Shown here in pieces: positions 59,518 through 64,000 of a DNA stretch of 64,000 nt (the stretch's first letter is position 1; every line of letters starts with the position of its first letter). Source of the stretch: Echinostoma caproni (lineage: Eukaryota > Platyhelminthes > Trematoda > Plagiorchiida > Echinostomatidae); assembly GCA_900618425.1 (NCBI GenBank), contig UZAN01039997.1, positions 29,968 to 93,967 of the forward strand, given 5' to 3'. The notes under the pieces were generated by a model that saw only the letters and a program-made list of their open reading frames with translations, did no database searches and was not told the origin of the DNA. The position numbers and the translations under genes were made by a program.

Positions 59518-59953
59518 TGTGTCAGAGCTCACCTATACTGCAATGGCCTGTAGTGACCATGATTGTACGAAGAAAGGAGCAACCCACGAGGACGTTTTCC
59601 GTTCATATTTTCTTCACAATCAACTCTGACTCCAACTGTGATATTTCTTTGTTTTACTTCTGCTTGTTTTACCGCGCACTGTTTCCCGCTCAGGTGTATA
59701 TATAAGCTGGGTCCTGTTCAAACCCATGCAACATGTGTGACACGCTCTCGTTTTGTTACTGCATGTACTGATTGCACTGTTTAGCGTCACCTCGGCACGT
59801 TTCGGTACTGTCTAGTATCACGATTCGCCAATAAACGTTTACGACTCCCACGAGTGTTTTTGTCTACCTCGGGCAACGAGACACTAGGAGGTCGCGTGAT
59901 TTTGAGACTCGTAAGAAGACTTACCGGCAGGCCGTCAACACCGGTTAGCTTCA
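59518..59953 (+). mobile_element. Gypsy (CsRn1-like) long terminal repeat
   Basis: The interval starts TGTGTCAGAGCTCACC and ends CTTCA, directly before a primer-binding-site-like sequence. It contains a promoter-like GTGTATATATAAGCTGGG at about 59695-59711. The exact ends are inferred from TG...CA and from the primer site; no second LTR is in the window to confirm them. Confidence 0.5.
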
Positions 59954-59954
59954 T

Positions 59955-59971
59955 TGGTGAGCCCGCAACGT
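59955..59971 (+). promoter_or_regulatory. Primer-binding site, tRNA-Trp-like
   Basis: TGGTGAGCCCGCAACGT resembles the complement of the tRNA-Trp 3' end (TGGTGACCCCGACGT) with a few changes. CsRn1-type Gypsy elements of flukes are known to prime with tRNA-Trp. Confidence 0.5.
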
Positions 59972-60062
59972 CTACTTTGTAAATCAAATCCAATTTGGTC
60001 TGCAATTTTTCCTCACGGTTCATCATCAGTTGCACGATATAATTGTTTATTGCATTTGCACG

Positions 60063-60829
60063 ATGTCCGAGAAACGTCCACCAGCAGACGATAGGGAACT
60101 GGACCTATTGGCTATTAGTTTTAAGCCAGTAACCTTCATCCCTCATGAGCCTGAGGTGTGGTTTGCTGTGTGAGAAACGCAGTTTATCCTCCGTAACGTG
60201 CGGAGCCAGCGCTCCAAATACATTTACGCGGTAAAGGCAATCCCTGGTGACCGAATGTCCGCCATTGAGGATGTTATTATTAAACCACCGGAGAAGGACG
60301 CGTATGGCGTTGCCAAGGCTACTATCCTTCAGTTCTACACCCTCTCTAACGAGGAAGGTTACGCCAATTGCTGACTCGTCACCCGATTGGTGACACGACG
60401 CCAAACAGGCATCTGGCGCGTCTACGCCCGTTAGCCGGCCCAGCAAACGCCCACTCTGACGTCGTCAGAGAGCTGTGGCTTGAGTCGTTGCCGCGTCACA
60501 TCCAACCGACGGTAACGGCTTTGCTGGAGGACTCCTCAATCGACAAAGCTGCTTCGATTGCCAAGAAGATAGTTGCACGTGTCGGTAATGAGGATGATTT
60601 CCTCGCTGCCACAACATCGCAACCGTACAGGGGAAATAGGGATAAATATGCGTTATGGCCTTCACAGCCACGACCATATTGCATACACCAGCGCTTGTCC
60701 TTCAAGGAGAGAGTCCCGGTACCCACAGCGAACCTCTATAGGGCTAAGCCTGGGTCGGAACGGGCAGCACAGCCTGCCCACGTTCGGCAAAAGCAACCAA
60801 AGGCTCAGAAGCCACCCTCGCGACCATAA
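60063..60829 (+). pseudogene. Gypsy (CsRn1-like) gag, broken
   Basis: The start MSEKRPPADDRELDLLAISF is followed by a frameshift in the T run at 60119-60124. In a second frame comes FIPHEPEVWFAV, a TGA at 60173, then ETQFILRNVRSQRSKYIYAV, a segment typical of Gypsy capsid N-terminal domains. A further shift near 60363 leads to the frame ending at 60829, with TTPNRHLARLRPLAG, VVRELWLESLPRHIQPTV and [20 protein letters not shown], the capsid C-terminal region. A basic glutamine/proline-rich tail ends KQPKAQKPPSRP. At least three lesions make it inactive. Nothing of the pol gene follows: at 60836 the sequence switches to a LINE fragment on the opposite strand. Confidence 0.8.
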
Positions 60830-60835
60830 TGGATA

Positions 60836-61127
60836 GCAGTGGGCCCAGTATTTATCCCTGAGGAACACCGCTAAACACTGGATGTGGAGTTGAGAGATCC
60901 CTGATGATCCTAACTTTAGAGCTGCGACCCGTTAAGTAGTTCTTCAAGCATCTAATTAGGCTACCGGTAATTCGGCGGTCTACTAGCTTTTCGGTCAATT
61001 CACGATGCTGTACTTTGTCGAAAGAGTTGTATTTGTCTAGGATGATTGCATGTACACTGTGACTCCTATCGGTTGATAGTAGGTTTGTTAAACAAATGAT
61101 ATTATTGTGCACCTGTTTTAAATACAC
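60836..61127 (-). mobile_element. LINE reverse transcriptase fragment
   Basis: The minus strand encodes NNIICLTNLLSTDRSHSVHA, ILDKYNSFDKVQHRELTEKL, SLIRCLKNYLTGRSSKV and HPVFSGVPQG, then a stop and ILGP. These are RT motif A (with F-D-K-V-x-H) and motif B (SGVPQG, normally followed by S-V-L-G-P). It is a short internal piece with its motif-B serine codon turned to a stop. It adjoins the broken Gypsy gag and may have truncated it. Confidence 0.8.
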
Positions 61128-61520
61128 TTATTAAGTTATAATGTAAAACAAAACTCAACTTGTGACTACGCATATGTTCTCCGAGTGCTGCTGCAGCGTT
61201 ACGAGTGCATCATCAGTTACCGTCAAGCGGTTAGCTGTCGTAGCAATCTTTTTCAGCTTCGCCACGAATTATCAGCCAGAGTTACACTTTCGGGGAACAG
61301 AATTTATCAATACACCGGAAAATGTTCCTGATAATCCCTTACCTGTACCTTTCATTTCATTATTATTCTTATTTTTAGTGCCTTCTCCAGTACATCTTTG
61401 GTGAGCCCTCATTTAGATAGTTTCTAGTTTTATGTTCTTTCTACGGTACCTCGGTTCTTCAAGAATATTAATTCATGTTTTTCCTTTACACGGTTTTCAT
61501 GGAGCAGTGATTCCGTTGGT

Positions 61521-61807
61521 TTGGGCCTGATGAAGACTTGGGGTCCTCACCCGCAATGGACAACTTGGCACGGGCAATGGTTGTTGGGCGCGGTTGTATC
61601 CACCGCTTTTACTACATGCGTCCGCATTGCGATCCAGGCTGAGGAACGCACTCCCGCCTCACCTTCAAGGTGTTTTAAGGTTGGATACCTGGCGTGTAGA
61701 CAGTCCCACATCAAAGCGATCAACGCCCACATAACCTTAATAACCAAAAGCACTCCATTGCTGATCGGAGCCTCTGAAGCCATCGAATGACACCTCGCAG
61801 CAGCCAA
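61521..61807. other. GC-rich island, open on both strands
   Basis: This block is distinctly richer in G+C than its flanks and is open for 86-89 codons on both strands (plus WTTWHGQWLLGAVVSTAF; minus ISNGVLLVIKVMWALIALMW). No domain is recognised. It may be the remains of another mobile element. Confidence 0.3.
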
Positions 61808-61809
61808 TT

Positions 61810-62220
61810 ATGTCACAATGTAAAGTGAATACATATACTTTGACAGATACTTCACTCTGTTCTTTTGCATTTCATCAGATCTTGTGCCCATTTCCGTCTA
61901 TTTCTCCGCCATCGATTTGCCGGCCGCCTTCAGCTATTTTACTCATTGATTTTCGTAGGTCCAACAATGTGAAATCTGGTATAACGATTCTTGTTTTCTT
62001 TTCCCACTTTCATTAGCATGCTCTTTGAGAGCATTCCGCCATCCTCAACATCGTTCGCCATGACCTTATCCACTCTGTGTTCCACTTCTATTTCTGTTCA
62101 TTGTGACCTTCAATTTTTTATTGTGTGCTTCTCCTGTACTGAAGGTTGTGTTATATATTTGATCATGCCTATGCATGCTTCACGGGGCTCCATGAATTAT
62201 GCACTTATCATTATTATTAT
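61810..62220. other. Intergenic stretch
   Basis: Pyrimidine-rich, with an ATT repeat just before the BEL/Pao LTR. No gene seen. Confidence 0.45.
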
Positions 62221-62675
62221 TGTTACGGCAAATGGAGCACAGTAGGTAATGATGAAAACAACATTTGATGACTCAGATAGATTTTTTGAGCGGCATTCTC
62301 TTCTTTCTCCTCTAATCTGACCTTTGTTTATCTGTACCAGTTATTATCATTCCTATAAAACATAACTGTTTCGATTCTCGTTCGATTCTGCTCGGTTGAG
62401 CAATAACACTCCACTTGTTCGTCTATCATCGTACGGTCCGCCTACTGCGGATCACGGTCAAGTATGTATACAAAATTTATTGTATCACTGTACATTTTCA
62501 GATACCGTATTATACGTGATTCCACCATTGTTCGGTGTTCGTTTTGTTTTATTATTGTTGGACGTTTTGGTTAATCGTGGGGGTTGCGATAAAGAATCGT
62601 ACAAATTTCGGGATCACGAAGTTGTTCGGTTGAACGATACGCGTGTAAGACAGTTCCAAAAGGGCGGCCGTAACA
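62221..62675 (+). mobile_element. BEL/Pao long terminal repeat
   Basis: The 455-base segment starts TGTTACGGC and ends GCCGTAACA, a perfect 9-bp terminal inverted repeat with the canonical TG...CA ends. It contains TATAAAA at about 62354-62360 as a promoter candidate. It stands 200 bases upstream of a BEL/Pao gag in the correct orientation. The 3' LTR would be outside the window. The primer site after it (GTATTTGACCTCC) is not assigned to a tRNA. Confidence 0.75.
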
Positions 62676-62875
62676 GTATTTGACCTCCTTTCAGTCTGTG
62701 GAAATTTCTCCGTTCGGATACGAAACCGGAATTTTTTGTACTGTGCTGTCGTTTGTTGAACCTACTGAAACTGTGCACTTGGCGTTTTGTGACATTTTGG
62801 TGGTTCTCTTGTTCTTCGTGCTGACTTTCTAATTGTGACTCTTTGTTTTTCGCTTCGCTACGAGCAATGAAATAT

Positions 62876-64000
62876 GAAAAGATGTCGGAAGACTTAGATA
62901 GTGAGGATGCTCCTGCTGCATTCCCGCCCGGTAAGTCTCCTCCGGCTACTTTACTTACATGTGACAAGGTTCATGTTCGATCTAATTATGTTGCATTGGA
63001 GTTGGAAAGTACGCAACTAGAACTAGAAGTTGCCGAGGCAATTAAAGAAGCTGCGAATGCCAAACGGTGTGCTGCTGCAGCCTTACGAGCAGTTAGGTTG
63101 GTTCGGGTTGCAGAGCAAGTGGATGATTTACCCGTAGCTGATCAAACTAGGGTTAAACGTTCCGTAGAGGAAAAAAGGTTACGTCACCGACACTGAGGTT
63201 ACCTTGGGATTGCGAACCGAATACTTCATATAAGAGGCTCAGTTCGGATATGACAGGCTACAACACTGATAAGTTGCTGACTCAGTTGGAGTTGCCAAGA
63301 TGTGAACTACCTTGCTTTGACGGGTCACTGAGTCAGTTTATCAGCTTCTTCCGCCAGTTTGATGAACAGGTGGAGAATAGAGTTAAAGATGATGGACAGC
63401 GACTTATTTATCTTAACCACCATTGTCGTGGTAAGGCTAAGGATGCCTTACAAGGATGTTTGGTATATCCTGCTTCAGAAGGATACAAACGGGCAAGGGC
63501 TATATTAAAAGAGTTGTTTGGCCGTCGTCATATGATAGTTTAATCTATGTTACAAGAGATAACCGCACCAGGTCAGCTTCAGACCGATGCGGATAGTTTA
63601 TTTGTTTACGTAAATAAATTACAAAGTTTTGCTGATAGTATGGAGTGATTAGGATTTTTGGCTGACTTGAATTCAAGCGATACCGTAGATAAGATTCTGA
63701 GTAAACTGCCAAGATACATGTCGGTAGAATGGGTTAAGAGAGCCGATGAGATTTATCAGTCTGACAAAGAACCAGAATTTCGAGATTTGTGTGAGTTCAT
63801 TTCTACTAAGGCTCGTTTACATCGCGACAGGAACAGTTTTTGTTAGGTGAGAGAAAACCTCCGACAGACCTTAAACCCAAGGGGGGATATTCTCGTGGAA
63901 AAACGTTTGCGGTAGTGACTCAAGAGTTACGGTGCCCATGTTGCAAACTGGTGCACACCTTAGAACAGTGCACACGGTTTCAGAACTTGAGCGTGAAAGA
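62876..64000 (+). pseudogene. BEL/Pao gag, broken and cut by window end
   Basis: The frame opens MKYEKMSEDLDSEDAPAAFP with a charged helical region (LEVAEAIKEAANAKRCAAAA). A frameshift near 63190 is followed by the DUF1759-type capsid block of BEL/Pao elements: LPRCELPCFDGSLSQFISFF, then KDALQGCLVYPASEGYKRAR, LKELFGRRHMIV. A TAA at 63541-63543 and a TGA at 63646-63648 interrupt it, continuing with LGFLADLNSSDTVDKILSKL and EFRDLCEFISTKA. Another shift at about 63845 leads to a zinc knuckle, CPCCKLVHTLEQC (CX2CX3HX4C), and FQNLSVKE at the window edge. It is a dead copy in this part. Protease and RT would lie beyond 64000. Confidence 0.85.

Noticed and set aside
1..64000. CRISPR arrays, rRNA, intact tRNA genes, telomeric repeats
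   Set aside because: Looked for on both strands; none seen. tRNA-like units lack convincing acceptor stems and fit SINE heads.

Overview
This is AT-rich, intron-rich eukaryotic DNA, best explained as a parasitic flatworm, probably a digenean trematode. That placement is an inference from the repeats: a Penelope-like element with a GIY-YIG end, a Gypsy element of CsRn1 type with a tRNA-Trp-like primer site, a BEL/Pao element, flatworm-style LINE reverse transcriptases, and a tRNA-derived SINE carrying a hammerhead-ribozyme core, which recalls the schistosome Sm-alpha family. Nothing bacterial is present: no operons, tRNA clusters or CRISPR arrays. The assembly has one 518-base N gap and six single N's.

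Layout. 0-0.9 kb: decayed mariner transposase (minus). 3.4-4.7 kb: two SINE-like units. 5.8-8.1 kb: a possible minus-strand host gene read from splice signals. 8.3-12.2 kb: two broken LINE reverse transcriptases, the first split by the N gap at its YADD motif, with a second SINE family (S2) between them. 14-22 kb: S1 and S2 SINE copies and a possible plus-strand gene. 23.0-23.4 kb: the 3' end of a minus-strand gene with a canonical 103-bp intron. 29.3-43.5 kb: a six-exon plus-strand gene model with matching phases, encoding a cysteine-containing, probably extracellular protein. A short intronless ERICH2-like gene lies antisense in its largest intron. 44.1-44.4 kb: a small intronless gene for a probable secreted protein. 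46.5 kb: the best hammerhead core. 49.7-55.1 kb: a repeat nest with a Penelope-like element that carries an inverted partial copy of its own 3' end, two LINE 3' ends and two facing copies of an unnamed repeat. 57.3-58.2 kb: a foldback-like element built of 11-bp units. 59.5-61.1 kb: Gypsy LTR and broken gag, cut by a LINE fragment. 62.2-64 kb: BEL/Pao LTR and broken gag running off the window.

The strongest host-gene calls are the ERICH2-like gene and the small secreted protein. Spliced models come from reading splice signals and phases by eye and need transcript support. The most interesting observation is the SINE family with both a Pol III-type tRNA head and a hammerhead ribozyme core, found at four loci, three of them as head-to-head inverted pairs.
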